Below, in pieces: positions 35,541 to 44,008 of a DNA stretch of 64,000 nucleotides. This DNA comes from Agrococcus baldri. GTDB taxonomy: Bacteria > Actinomycetota > Actinomycetes > Actinomycetales > Microbacteriaceae. Below the pieces are notes generated by a model that worked only from the letters and a program-made list of their open reading frames with translations, was not told the origin of the DNA and ran no database searches. The stretch covers positions 558,001 to 622,000 of the forward strand of contig FOZN01000001.1 in assembly GCA_900114805.1 (NCBI GenBank), given 5' to 3'. Each line of letters opens with the position of its first letter. Within the stretch, counting starts at the first letter, position 1. Position numbers and translations under genes: made by a program.

Positions 35541-38500
35541 CTAGATGAGGTGGTCGGTGAGGTGGTTGGGCGTGCCGAAGCGGTGCGCCGTGATCGCGAC
35601 CGCCTGCTCCCGCAGGAACGGCAGCAGCTCCACACGGCCCGCCTCCGTCACCGGGTGCGACACGATCGCGAGGTCGGGGCGGCCCTCGACGGCCTCCGCC
35701 AGCGCGCGCACGCCCTCGGCGACCGTCGCCTCGGCGGCCAGATAGCGGATGCGTCCCTGCGGCAGGCGCGCCGCCGCCCGCGCGAAGGCGGCGTCGTCCT
35801 GCACCTCCACCGGAACCCCCGCCGCAGCGAGCGCCGCGCGCACCGCGGGAGCGGGCTCGATCGCAGTCGAGACGCGCACCTCGGCACCGGCGCGCAGCGC
35901 AGCGGCGACCGTGCGCGCCAGCTGCACGATGCGGCCGCCCTCCGCCAGCCGGATGACGACGTTCGGCATCGGCAGGTGGCGCAGGATGTCGCGCTCGGCG
36001 AGCAGCTGCTGCACATCGCGGGCGAGACCCAGCTCGCCGGCCCACACGTGCTGGTCGGAGCCGGCCGCACGGCGGAGCGCTGCGGCCTCGTCGCGCGTGA
36101 CGGAGGAATCCGTCGCGGCCGAGCCCGACGCATCCGCCGTCGACGCCACCGACTCCACCGCGTCGACGAGCGTCTGCACCGACTGCAGCTCGATCGGCGC
36201 CGTCTCGCGCGCCTCGGCCGAGACCCAGTCGACCAGCGGCATCAGGTAGCTCGGGCCGCCCGCCTTGGTGGTGGGCCCGACGACCGAGCGCTTCCAGCCG
36301 CCGAAGGGCTGGCGCTGCACGATGGCGCCGGTGATGCCGCGGTTGACGTAGAGGTTGCCGGCCTGGATGGTCTCGAGCCACCGGCCGATCTCGTCGGGGT
36401 CCAGCGAGTGGATGCCGCTGGTGAGGCCGTAGTCGACCTCGTTGACGAGCGCGATGGCCTCCTCGAGGGTGTCGACGCGCATGATGCCGAGGATCGGGCC
36501 GAAGTACTCGGTCAGGTGGTACTCGCTGCCGCGCTGCACGCCGGCGCGCAGGCCGGGCGACCAGAGCTTGCCCGAGTCGTCGAGCTGCTCGGGCTTGACG
36601 ATCCACGACTCGCCGGGGCCAAGCTTGGTGAGGCCGTCGAGCAGCTTGCCCTCGGCCGGCGCGACGACCGGGCCCATCTGGCTGGTGGCGTGCCACGGGT
36701 AGCCGGTCTCGAGCGAGCGCACGCCGTCGACGATCTGGTTGTGCAGGCGCTTCGACGTGCCGGCCTGGCCGACCAGGATCGCGAGCGAGGCCGCCGAGCA
36801 CTTCTGACCGGCGTGGCCGAAGGCGCTCGCCACGATGTCCCTCGCGGCGAGGTCGAAGTCGGCCGAGGGCATCACGATGATGGCGTTCTTGCCGCTCGTC
36901 TCGGCCAGCAGGTTGAGATCCGCGCGGATGCGGCGGAAGGCCTGCGCGGTCTCGAAGCCGCCGGTGAGGATGACGCGGTCGACGCGCGGGTCGCCGATCA
37001 GCTGGTCGCCGAGCGAGCGCTCCCCCAGCTGCACGAGCTGCAGCACGTCCTTCGGCACGCCGGCCGCCCAGAGCGCCTCGACCATCGTCGCGCCGGTGCG
37101 CGCGGTGGCGCGGGCGGGCTTGATGATGACGGATGCGCCGCTCGCGAGGGCTGCGAGCGTCGAGCCCGCGGGGATGGCGATGGGGAAGTTCCACGGCGGG
37201 GTGACGGCGATCAGGCGCGAGGGCACCGCGACGGCGCCGTCGATGCGGTCGAGATCGCGGGCGCGCTCGGCGTAGTAGTGTGCGAAGTCGATCGCCTCGG
37301 AGACTTCAGGGTCGGACTGGTCGAGCGTCTTGCCGGCCTCGCTGGCCGCGACCTCCATCAGCTCGCCGCGGCGCGCCTCGAGCTCTCGGCCTGCGCGGTG
37401 CAGGATCTCGGCGCGCTCGTCACCCGAGAGCGAGCGCCAGCCCTCGTTCGCGGCGATGCCGGTCTCGATCACGGTCTCCAGCGCATCCGCATCGCGCAGC
37501 GTGGCCGCCTCGACGGCGTCGACGCCCAGGCGCGAGTCCTTCGCGCGCTCGCGGATGCCGGCCGCCCACGCCTGGTTGGCGGGCAGCGAGGGGTCGGTGT
37601 CGGGAGCGTTGCGGAACCCGCCCTGCCCGGCCGGGGCCGACGCATCCGCAGTGCTGTCGATGCTGCGGTCCTGCACCCGGTGCGTGGCGGGCGCCTCGGC
37701 GGCGAGGCCCGCGAGCGAGGCGAGGAAGCGATCCTTCTCGCGCTCGAACAGCGGCTGCGAGGTGGCCAGCTCGAACACGGCCGACATGAAGTTCTCGCGG
37801 CTCGCGCCCTCCTCGAGGCGGCGGATCAGGTAGGCGATCGCGACGTCGAACTCGTTCGGGTGCACGACCGGCGTGTAGAGCAGCAGGCCGCCGACGTCGC
37901 GGCGCACCACCTCGGCCTGGCCCTGCGCCATGCCCAGCAGCATCTCGAACTCGACACCGCGCTCGATGCCGCGCTGCTTGCCCAGCAGCCAGGCGAAGGC
38001 GACGTCGAAGAGGTTGTGGCCGGCGACGCCGAGCTCGACGTTGGCGATGCGCTCGGGCGTGAGCGCCCAGGTGAGCACGCGCTTGTAGTGCGTGTCGCTG
38101 TCCTGCTTGGTGTGCCAGGTAGCGAGCGGCCAGTCGTGGATCGAGGCCTCGACGCGCTCCATCGGCAGGTTCGCGCCCTTCACCAGGCGCACCTTGACGT
38201 TGCCGCCGCCCGACGCGACGCGCTCGGCCGCCCACTCCTGCAGGCGCTGCATGGCCGGCAGCGCGTCGGGCAGGTAGGCCTGCAGCACGATGCCGCCGCG
38301 GTACTGCTCGAGGCCGGGCTCGCCGAGGATCCGCATGAAGACCGCCATGGTCATCTCGAGATCCTTGTACTCCTCCATGTCGAGGTTGATGAAGGTGCCG
38401 GTCTCGTTCGCGCGGCGGTAGAGGGGCAGCAGGCGCTCGACCACGTGGTCGACGTGGGCGTCGAAGGCCCACGGCTGGTGCGGCGCGGTGGTGGCGGAGA

Positions 38501-39119
38501 CCTTGATCGAGACGTAGTCGACGTCGTCGCGCTCGATGAGCGCCATGGTGCCGTCGATGCGGCGCTTCGCCTCGCGGCCGCCGAGCACATACTCGCCCAG
38601 CAGGTTGACGTTCAGGCGGGCACCGGTGGCGCGGATGCGCTTGATCGCGGCACCGAGGCGGGCGTCGGTGGCGTCGATGATGAGGTGGCCGACCATCTCG
38701 CGCAGCACGCGGCGCGCGATCGGCACCACGATGTGCGGGGCGAGCGGGGCGACGCCGCCGCCGAGCTTGAGCGCCTGGCGCATCGGCCAGGGCAGGAACG
38801 CGGGTGCGTCGCCGGCGATCTCGCGCAGCGTGCGGGCGGCCACGTGCACATCCTCGGGCCGCACGACGCCGTCGACGAAGGCGACCGCGAAGTCGAGGCC
38901 CTTGGGGTCGTTCAGCACCCCGGCGAGCTGCTCGGCGCTCGCGTCGGCGGGGATCTGCTCGGCGGCCTCGAGCCACGTGCGCACCTGCGCGACGATCTCG
39001 GGCGCGAGCGCCTGCAGGCTCGCGAGCTCGGCCGGATCGACGGCGCCTGCGACGGCCTGCGCCGTGGCCTGCGCGGTGTCCTGCGTCGCGCTGGTCTTCT
39101 CGGTGGCGGCTGCGCCCAT
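35541..39119 (-). CDS. putA: Bifunctional proline dehydrogenase/P5C dehydrogenase
   Basis: PutA oxidises proline to glutamate through P5C with FAD and NAD. The 1192-residue product has the PRODH barrel at roughly residues 140-470 (VNLLGEYVLGGREAKRR; DYVSIKVSATTAP) and the P5CDH domain at about 560-1015. The catalytic Glu is in LAETSGKNAIIVMP near 738 and the catalytic Cys in HAGQKCSAASLAIL near 774. A C-terminal domain of about 170 residues resembles a degenerate ALDH-like tail. It lacks the N-terminal DNA-binding RHH domain of enterobacterial PutA, so it is not self-regulated. The start at 39119 follows AAAGGG; a longer GTG-type N-terminus is possible. Divergent from a LysR gene. Confidence 0.95.
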   Translation of the reverse strand: MGAAATEKTSATQDTAQATAQAVAGAVDPAELASLQALAPEIVAQVRTWLEAAEQIPADASAEQLAGVLNDPKGLDFAVAFVDGVVRPEDVHVAARTLREIAGDAPAFLPWPMRQALKLGGGVAPLAPHIVVPIARRVLREMVGHLIIDATDARLGAAIKRIRATGARLNVNLLGEYVLGGREAKRRIDGTMALIERDDVDYVSIKVSATTAPHQPWAFDAHVDHVVERLLPLYRRANETGTFINLDMEEYKDLEMTMAVFMRILGEPGLEQYRGGIVLQAYLPDALPAMQRLQEWAAERVASGGGNVKVRLVKGANLPMERVEASIHDWPLATWHTKQDSDTHYKRVLTWALTPERIANVELGVAGHNLFDVAFAWLLGKQRGIERGVEFEMLLGMAQGQAEVVRRDVGGLLLYTPVVHPNEFDVAIAYLIRRLEEGASRENFMSAVFELATSQPLFEREKDRFLASLAGLAAEAPATHRVQDRSIDSTADASAPAGQGGFRNAPDTDPSLPANQAWAAGIRERAKDSRLGVDAVEAATLRDADALETVIETGIAANEGWRSLSGDERAEILHRAGRELEARRGELMEVAASEAGKTLDQSDPEVSEAIDFAHYYAERARDLDRIDGAVAVPSRLIAVTPPWNFPIAIPAGSTLAALASGASVIIKPARATARTGATMVEALWAAGVPKDVLQLVQLGERSLGDQLIGDPRVDRVILTGGFETAQAFRRIRADLNLLAETSGKNAIIVMPSADFDLAARDIVASAFGHAGQKCSAASLAILVGQAGTSKRLHNQIVDGVRSLETGYPWHATSQMGPVVAPAEGKLLDGLTKLGPGESWIVKPEQLDDSGKLWSPGLRAGVQRGSEYHLTEYFGPILGIMRVDTLEEAIALVNEVDYGLTSGIHSLDPDEIGRWLETIQAGNLYVNRGITGAIVQRQPFGGWKRSVVGPTTKAGGPSYLMPLVDWVSAEARETAPIELQSVQTLVDAVESVASTADASGSAATDSSVTRDEAAALRRAAGSDQHVWAGELGLARDVQQLLAERDILRHLPMPNVVIRLAEGGRIVQLARTVAAALRAGAEVRVSTAIEPAPAVRAALAAAGVPVEVQDDAAFARAAARLPQGRIRYLAAEATVAEGVRALAEAVEGRPDLAIVSHPVTEAGRVELLPFLREQAVAITAHRFGTPNHLTDHLI

Positions 39120-39206
39120 GCTGCTGCCCTTTCTCGCCGTGCCGCGGGCGTGCCCGCGTGGGTGGGTGCGCGCCGACATGCGCGTCGCGGCCAGTCTGCC
39201 CGCAAC

Positions 39207-39237
39207 CATCGTTCAGGTACAGTGACGGTTCACGATG
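39207..39237. promoter_or_regulatory. Inverted repeat in the putA-lysR divergent region
   Basis: CATCGT (39207-39212) and ACGATG (39232-39237) form a 19-bp-spaced dyad between putA and the LysR gene, a reasonable operator for the LysR protein. A TGTACC-like box lies inside on the putA side. Confidence 0.4.
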
Positions 39238-39301
39238 GATATGCATCGCGTTGAGTGATGCTTTGCGGATGTGTCGCGGTGCGCGCGTTGGGAGGCCGGC
39301 A

Positions 39302-40198
39302 ATGCTCGAGGTGCGACGCCTGCGACTGCTGCGCGAGCTGCGGCTGCGCGGCACCATCGCGGCGGTCGCCGCAGCGCTCGCGTACGCGCCGAGCGCCGTC
39401 TCGCAGCAGCTCAGCGCGCTCGAGCGCGAGGTCGGCGTGCCCCTCACCCACAAGCAGGGCCGGCGCCTGGCGCTCACCCCGCAGGGCGAGCTGCTCGCCC
39501 AGCACGCCGAGCGGGTGCTCGACGAGCTGGAGACCGCCGAGCGCGCGGTCGCGGCGTCGCTCGGCCGGCCCATCGGCACCGTGCGCATCGCGGTGTTCCA
39601 GTCGGCGGCGCTCTCGCTCGTGCCCGGCATGCTGCGCATCCTCAGCGAGAGCGCCCCGGAGCTGCGCATCGAGATGGTGCAGCGCGAGCCCGAGACCGCC
39701 CTCTACGACACCCACGTGGGCGACTTCGACCTGGTGGTCGCCGAGCAGTACCCCGGGCACGCGGCGCCGCAGCACCTGGGCCTCGACCGCGAGGTGCTGA
39801 TGACGGATGCGCTGCGGCTGGCCGTGCCGCCGGGCAGCGACATCCGCACCCTGGTCGACGCCGCATCCCGCCCCTGGGTGATGGAGCCTGTCGGCGCGGC
39901 CTCGCGGCACTTCGGCGAGCAGCAGTGCCGGGTGGCGGGCTTCGAGCCCGATGTGCGCTTCGCCACCGCCGACCTGCAGGCGCAGATGCGGCTGGTCGAG
40001 ACCGGCCACGCCGTGGGCATCGTGAACGACCTCACCTGGGTCGGCACGCAGGTGCGCTTCGAGCCGCTCCCGCTGCCCGGTGCCCCGCGGCGCGAGATCT
40101 TCACCGCCGCGCGCGCGGCATCCAGCGGCTCACCGGCGATCGCGGCCGTGCGCGAGGCGCTGCGCGGCGCGGTGCCCACGGAGGTCGCAGCCGACTAG
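39302..40198 (+). CDS. LysR-family transcriptional regulator
   Basis: The 298-residue product has an N-terminal winged helix (RLRLLRELRLRGTIAAVA; YAPSAVSQQLSALERE, residues 5-45) and a substrate-binding effector domain from about residue 90. Its compact opening and AAVAAALAYAPSAVSQQ pattern match actinobacterial LysR proteins often found beside aminotransferase or catabolic genes. It is divergent from putA across a 182-bp region with an inverted repeat, so proline-dependent control of putA is a reasonable inference. The ATG at 39302 follows GGGAGG. Confidence 0.88.
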   Translation: MLEVRRLRLLRELRLRGTIAAVAAALAYAPSAVSQQLSALEREVGVPLTHKQGRRLALTPQGELLAQHAERVLDELETAERAVAASLGRPIGTVRIAVFQSAALSLVPGMLRILSESAPELRIEMVQREPETALYDTHVGDFDLVVAEQYPGHAAPQHLGLDREVLMTDALRLAVPPGSDIRTLVDAASRPWVMEPVGAASRHFGEQQCRVAGFEPDVRFATADLQAQMRLVETGHAVGIVNDLTWVGTQVRFEPLPLPGAPRREIFTAARAASSGSPAIAAVREALRGAVPTEVAAD

Positions 40199-40307
40199 CG
40201 TCCGGCTTGCCGCACTGGCCCGCCGACCGGCACCCCGTCCCGGGCGCGACTCCGGCCACGCTCAAACGGCGCTCGCTACCGTGGTGCGACCTACCCGAGG
40301 GGGAACC

Positions 40308-41441
40308 GTGGGCCTGTTCACACGCAAGCAGACGACCGAGGTCGCGCAGCGGCCGGTCCGCGCGCCCTGGTCGCTGTGGGCCGATTCGTTCGGCCGGCTC
40401 GCGACGCGGTCGCTGCAGATCATCCTCGTGATCGCCGTCGTCACCGGCGCGATCTTCGCGATGACGCAGCTCACGCTCGTCATCATCCCCGTGATGCTCG
40501 CGCTCATCTTCGCGTCGGCGTTCGCGCCCCTGATGCGGTGGATGCGCCGCCGGGGCGTGCCCTCGGTGCTCGCGACCATCATCTCGCTGCTCGCGATCGC
40601 CGCGGTGCTCAGCGGCGTGGTGTGGCTCATCGTCAACGCGGTGCGCAACCAGCTCGACGAGCTCATCGCCCAGGCCACCGAAGGCTTCGATCGCGTGCTC
40701 GATTGGATCTCGACCCTGCCGTTCGCTCCCACCGATGCGCAGATCACCGAGGCGCGCGACACCGCGATCGACTTCCTCACCAGCGCGCAGTTCGGCTCCG
40801 GTGCCCTCGCGGGCGTGAGCGCCGCCGCGAACTTCGTCACCGGGCTCGTGCTCATGATCGTCGTGCTGTTCTTCTTCCTCAAGGACGGGCCGCGCATCTG
40901 GGAGTTCCTGCTGCGCCCGTTCGAGGGCGAGCGGTACGCGCGCGCCAAGCGCATCGGCGCCACCACCGTCGGGACGCTCGGCGGCTACGTGCGGGGCACG
41001 GCCACGATCGCGCTGGTGGATGCCGTGGGCATCGGCATCGTGCTCTGGATCATGCAGGTGCCGCTGGCCCTGCCGCTGGCCGTGCTCGTGTTCCTGCTCG
41101 CCTTCATCCCGCTCGTGGGCGCGACCGTCGCGGGTGCGCTCGCGACGCTCGTCGCGCTCGTCGCCACCGACGTGCTCTCGGCGGTGATCGTGCTGGGCGC
41201 CGTGATCCTCGTCAACCAGATCGAGGGCAACTTCCTGCAGCCGGTGGTCATGGGGCGCTCGCTCAATCTGCACGCCCTGGTCATCCTGATCGCCCTCACC
41301 GTCGGCACGGTGCTCGGCGGCATCGTCGGCGCGGTGCTCTCGGTGCCGATCGCCGCCGTCGCCTGGGGCATCACGCAGGTATGGGACGGCGAGGACCGAC
41401 CGGCGCGCATGTTCCGGCAGAAACGGCCGGAGATCGCGTAG
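40308..41441 (+). CDS. AI-2E family transporter (membrane protein)
   Basis: The 377-residue product belongs to the AI-2E/YdiK/PerM permease family, eight-span proteins whose substrates differ and are often unknown. Hydrophobic segments start at residue 38, and the family C-terminal signature is visible: FLLAFIPLVGATVAGALATLVAL near residue 260 and VNQIEGNFLQPVVMGRSLNLHAL near residue 303. The GTG at 40308 is preceded by AGGGGG. It is convergent with the MFS gene. Confidence 0.9.
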   Translation: MGLFTRKQTTEVAQRPVRAPWSLWADSFGRLATRSLQIILVIAVVTGAIFAMTQLTLVIIPVMLALIFASAFAPLMRWMRRRGVPSVLATIISLLAIAAVLSGVVWLIVNAVRNQLDELIAQATEGFDRVLDWISTLPFAPTDAQITEARDTAIDFLTSAQFGSGALAGVSAAANFVTGLVLMIVVLFFFLKDGPRIWEFLLRPFEGERYARAKRIGATTVGTLGGYVRGTATIALVDAVGIGIVLWIMQVPLALPLAVLVFLLAFIPLVGATVAGALATLVALVATDVLSAVIVLGAVILVNQIEGNFLQPVVMGRSLNLHALVILIALTVGTVLGGIVGAVLSVPIAAVAWGITQVWDGEDRPARMFRQKRPEIA

Positions 41442-41445
41442 CGGA

Positions 41446-41480
41446 CGGAACGGGGGCAGCCCCGCTCAGGCCCGGTTCCG
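41446..41480. terminator. Hairpin between AI-2E-family and MFS genes
   Basis: CGGAAC-GGG pairs with CCC-G-GTTCCG (one bulge). The repeat overlaps the last codons of the MFS gene on the other strand. Confidence 0.5.
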
Positions 41481-42680
41481 CCGGCGCACGTGGCTGACGG
41501 CGACGAGCGCGAGGCTGACGGCGATGCCTGCGAACAGCACCCAGGGCAGCGAGCCCGGCCCCCAGCTGTCGAACGCGATCGCGCCCAGCAGCGCACCGCC
41601 GCCGATGCCCGTGTTGAAACCGGTGGTGTACCAGGCCATGGCCGGCTGCAGCAGCCGCTCGGGCGCGGCCTCGAGCAGCCGCGTCTGCAGCAGCGGCGGC
41701 AGCGCTCCCATGGCGAGGCCCCACACCAGGATCGCCGCGAAGGTGAGCGGCAGCACGGTCGAGAGCGCGAGCACCACCATCGTCAGCAGCATCACGATCA
41801 TGCAGGCGACCACGCCTGCGAGCGGGCGACCGCCGAGCCAGATGGTCAGCGCCAGCACCGCGATCGCGCCCATCACGCCATAGGCGAGCAGCGCCGGGCT
41901 CAGCCACTCCTCCGGCAGCTGGGCGTGCTGCACGAGGAACGGCGCGATGAACGTGTAGAAGGCGTACTGCCCGGTCATCGCGAGCGTCGTGGAGAGGATC
42001 GCGACCACCATGCCGCTCATCGACACGCGCGAGCCCTCGACCGGCAGCGCGAGCGATCCGGTCTCGGTGGTGGCGACATCCTTCATGTGGTCGACCGGCG
42101 GCAGCACCTTCCAGACCGCGAGCGCCGCGAGCAGGCACGCGACACCGAACACCGCGAACGCCCAGCGCCAGCCGACCGCCTGGCCCAGCAGCGTCGACAG
42201 CGGCAGGCCCAGCACGAACGCGAGCGAGCCGCCGGCGCTGGTGATGGCGACCGCGCGCCCGAGCTGCTCGGGCGGCACGAGATAGGCGGCGTAGGCGCCC
42301 ACCACCGTCCAGAAGACGCCGTGCGCGAGACCGCCGATGATGCGCATCGCCACGATCCACTCGTAGGTGGGCACGACGGCAGTCGCCAGGCACGAGGCAG
42401 TGAAGATCAGCAGCACGCCGATCACGAGCGCATGCCGCGGCAGGCGCCTGGTGAGGCGGATGAGCGTGGTCGAGGAGGCGACGACGGTGAACGCGAACAC
42501 CGACACCAGCAGGCCGATCGCGCTCTCGGAGACGCTCAGGTCGCGGCTCATCGGCAGCACCAGGCCCATCGGCAGCATCTCGACCGAGATGTTCACGAAG
42601 ATCGTCAGCGCCAGCACGAGCAGCGCCGCCATCGGAAATGGCGTCGCCTGCCGCTGTCCGCTCGTCGTCTGCTCACCCAC
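41466..42680 (-). CDS. MFS transporter (AraJ/sugar-efflux-like)
   Basis: A 404-residue, twelve-span major facilitator of the drug/sugar efflux type. The segment NISVEMLPMGLVLPMSRDL near residue 31 and the motif-A-like LIRLTRRLPRHALV near residue 73 are typical, followed by MRIIGGLAHGVFWTVVGAYAA. The central cytoplasmic loop near residue 195 is Asp/Lys/Thr rich. The start is GTG at 42680; TAGGCT ends 8 bp upstream, again close to leaderless geometry. Substrate unknown. Confidence 0.88.
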   Translation of the reverse strand: MGEQTTSGQRQATPFPMAALLVLALTIFVNISVEMLPMGLVLPMSRDLSVSESAIGLLVSVFAFTVVASSTTLIRLTRRLPRHALVIGVLLIFTASCLATAVVPTYEWIVAMRIIGGLAHGVFWTVVGAYAAYLVPPEQLGRAVAITSAGGSLAFVLGLPLSTLLGQAVGWRWAFAVFGVACLLAALAVWKVLPPVDHMKDVATTETGSLALPVEGSRVSMSGMVVAILSTTLAMTGQYAFYTFIAPFLVQHAQLPEEWLSPALLAYGVMGAIAVLALTIWLGGRPLAGVVACMIVMLLTMVVLALSTVLPLTFAAILVWGLAMGALPPLLQTRLLEAAPERLLQPAMAWYTTGFNTGIGGGALLGAIAFDSWGPGSLPWVLFAGIAVSLALVAVSHVRRRNRA

Positions 42681-42722
42681 GAGCGCTCAGCCTATGCCGA
42701 GTCCACGGCCAGTTTCGCTCGC

Positions 42723-42728
42723 TACGGT
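42723..42728 (+). promoter_or_regulatory. -10 box of the DivIVA-domain gene, leaderless geometry
   Basis: TACGGT, 6 bp, then the ATG at 42735. Confidence 0.55.
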
Positions 42729-42734
42729 CGCCGC

Positions 42735-43016
42735 ATGCTCACCGCCGCCGAGGTCGTCGATCTGCGCTTCTCGTCCGCCGGCCTCTTCCGTGCCGGCTAC
42801 GCGGCCGACGCCGTCGACGACTGGCTCGACCACGTCATCCGCACCCTGCGCGCCTACGAGGGCGATGCGGAGGGCACGGTCGAGCTGCTCGCCGAGGATG
42901 CGCGCGAGACGACCCTGCCGACCGCGCGCGGCCGCGACGCCTACGCCACCGAGGAGGTGGACGTCGCGATCGAGCGCGTCGCGATCGCCCTCGCCGAGCA
43001 CGAGCGCGAGGCCTGA
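42735..43016 (+). CDS. DivIVA-domain small protein
   Basis: The 93-residue product carries a short DivIVA-like motif FSSAGLFRAGYAADAVDDWLDHVIRTL at residues 12-38, the membrane-curvature-sensing region seen in Wag31/SepIVA-type proteins, followed by an acidic, likely coiled-coil tail. It is much shorter than Wag31 and lacks a long coiled coil, so it may be a minor cell-envelope adaptor. The start is fixed by a TACGGT box 6 bp upstream. purU follows after 20 bp. Confidence 0.75.
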   Translation: MLTAAEVVDLRFSSAGLFRAGYAADAVDDWLDHVIRTLRAYEGDAEGTVELLAEDARETTLPTARGRDAYATEEVDVAIERVAIALAEHEREA

Positions 43017-43023
43017 CCCGGCC

Positions 43024-43029
43024 TAGACT
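43024..43029 (+). promoter_or_regulatory. -10 box of purU, leaderless geometry
   Basis: TAGACT, 7 bp, then the GTG at 43037. Confidence 0.55.
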
Positions 43030-43036
43030 CGATCGG

Positions 43037-43885
43037 GTGAGCAACCACTGGATCCTGTCGTTCGTCTGCGACGACCGGCCGGGCATCGTGCACGCCATCT
43101 CCGGCGCCATCGTCGACTGCGGCGGCAACATCACCGAGTCGCAGCAGTTCTCCTCCGCCGACACCGACCGCTTCTTCATGCGGCTGCAGGTGCAGGCCGA
43201 CGCCGAGCAGGCCGACTTCGAGTCGCGGCTCGCGCCGGTCGTCGAGCGGTACGGCATGCAGTGGCAGCTCGACGACGTCGGCCGCCCGCTCAAGACCCTG
43301 GTGCTGGTGTCGAAGGCGGCGCACTGCCTCAACGACATGCTCTTCCGCCAGCGCGCCGGCCAGCTCTCGGTCGACATCCCGCTGGTGATGTCGAACCATG
43401 CATCGCTCGGCTCGCTCGCCGCCTTCTACGACGTGCCCTTCGAGCACGCTCCGGTGACGGATGCGTCCACGAAGGCCGCGTTCGAGGCCCGCGTGCTCGA
43501 GGTGGTCGAGCAGGAGGGCATCGAGCTGGTGGTGCTCGCCCGGTACATGCAGATCCTCTCGCCGGAGCTGTGCGACGCGCTCGAGGGCCGGCTCATCAAC
43601 ATCCACCACTCCTTCCTGCCGGGCTTCAAGGGCGCCAACCCCTATCGGCAGGCGCACGCGCGCGGCGTCAAGCTCATCGGCGCCACCGCGCACTTCGTCA
43701 CCAGCGACCTCGACGAGGGGCCGATCATCGAGCAGAACGTGGTGCGCGTCGACCACGCGCACTCCCCCGCGCAGCTGGTCGCGATCGGGCAGGACGAGGA
43801 GTCGCGCACGCTCTCACGCGCGGTGCAGTGGTTCGCCGAGGATCGCGTGCTGCTCGACGGGCAGCGCACCATCATCTTCCGCTGA
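43037..43885 (+). CDS. purU: Formyltetrahydrofolate deformylase
   Basis: PurU hydrolyses 10-formyl-THF to THF and formate, balancing one-carbon pools. The 282-residue product has an N-terminal ACT domain (LSFVCDDRPGIVHAISGAIVD, residues 6-26) and a formyltransferase-like domain with NHASLGSLAAFYDVPF near residue 120, the catalytic HHSFLPGFKGANPYRQAH near residue 196 and HFVTSDLDEGPIIEQ (catalytic Asp) near residue 220. The start GTG lies 7 bp after TAGACT. A 7-bp hairpin follows the stop. Confidence 0.95.
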   Translation: MSNHWILSFVCDDRPGIVHAISGAIVDCGGNITESQQFSSADTDRFFMRLQVQADAEQADFESRLAPVVERYGMQWQLDDVGRPLKTLVLVSKAAHCLNDMLFRQRAGQLSVDIPLVMSNHASLGSLAAFYDVPFEHAPVTDASTKAAFEARVLEVVEQEGIELVVLARYMQILSPELCDALEGRLINIHHSFLPGFKGANPYRQAHARGVKLIGATAHFVTSDLDEGPIIEQNVVRVDHAHSPAQLVAIGQDEESRTLSRAVQWFAEDRVLLDGQRTIIFR

Positions 43886-43894
43886 ACCGCATCG

Positions 43895-43912
43895 GCCGCC
43901 CTCTCGGGCGGC
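43895..43912 (+). terminator. Terminator after purU
   Basis: Perfect 7-bp stem GCCGCCC/GGGCGGC with TCTC loop, 10 bp after the purU stop. Confidence 0.65.
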
Positions 43913-43919
43913 ATCGCGG

Positions 43920-43941
43920 ATTCATCGCGCGTTCATGTCCA
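43920..43941 (+). promoter_or_regulatory. PHO-box-like repeats upstream of the secreted nuclease
   Basis: Two 11-nt units ATTCATCGCGC and GTTCATGTCCA share the TTCA core and 11-nt period of the pstS PHO box. A TAGGTT box at 43969-43974 lies 27 bp downstream, exactly as at pstS. Confidence 0.5.
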
Positions 43942-43968
43942 GACCTCGCGAATGTCACAGGAGCCGGT

Positions 43969-43974
43969 TAGGTT
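43969..43974 (+). promoter_or_regulatory. Probable -10 box of the secreted nuclease gene
   Basis: TAGGTT, 34 bp upstream of the ATG at 44009 and 27 bp after the PHO-like repeats. Confidence 0.45.
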
Positions 43975-44008
43975 GAACGGACCCCCTTGTCCCCGACGGA
44001 GTGGACCT

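Noticed and set aside
39228-39236. GGTTCACGA near putA as a PHO box
   Set aside because: Only a single half unit; no second TTCA at 11 nt spacing.
35550-39254. A 1234-codon open frame antisense to putA
   Set aside because: Same reason: no domain signature, odd composition, while putA on the minus strand has PRODH and P5CDH motifs in order.
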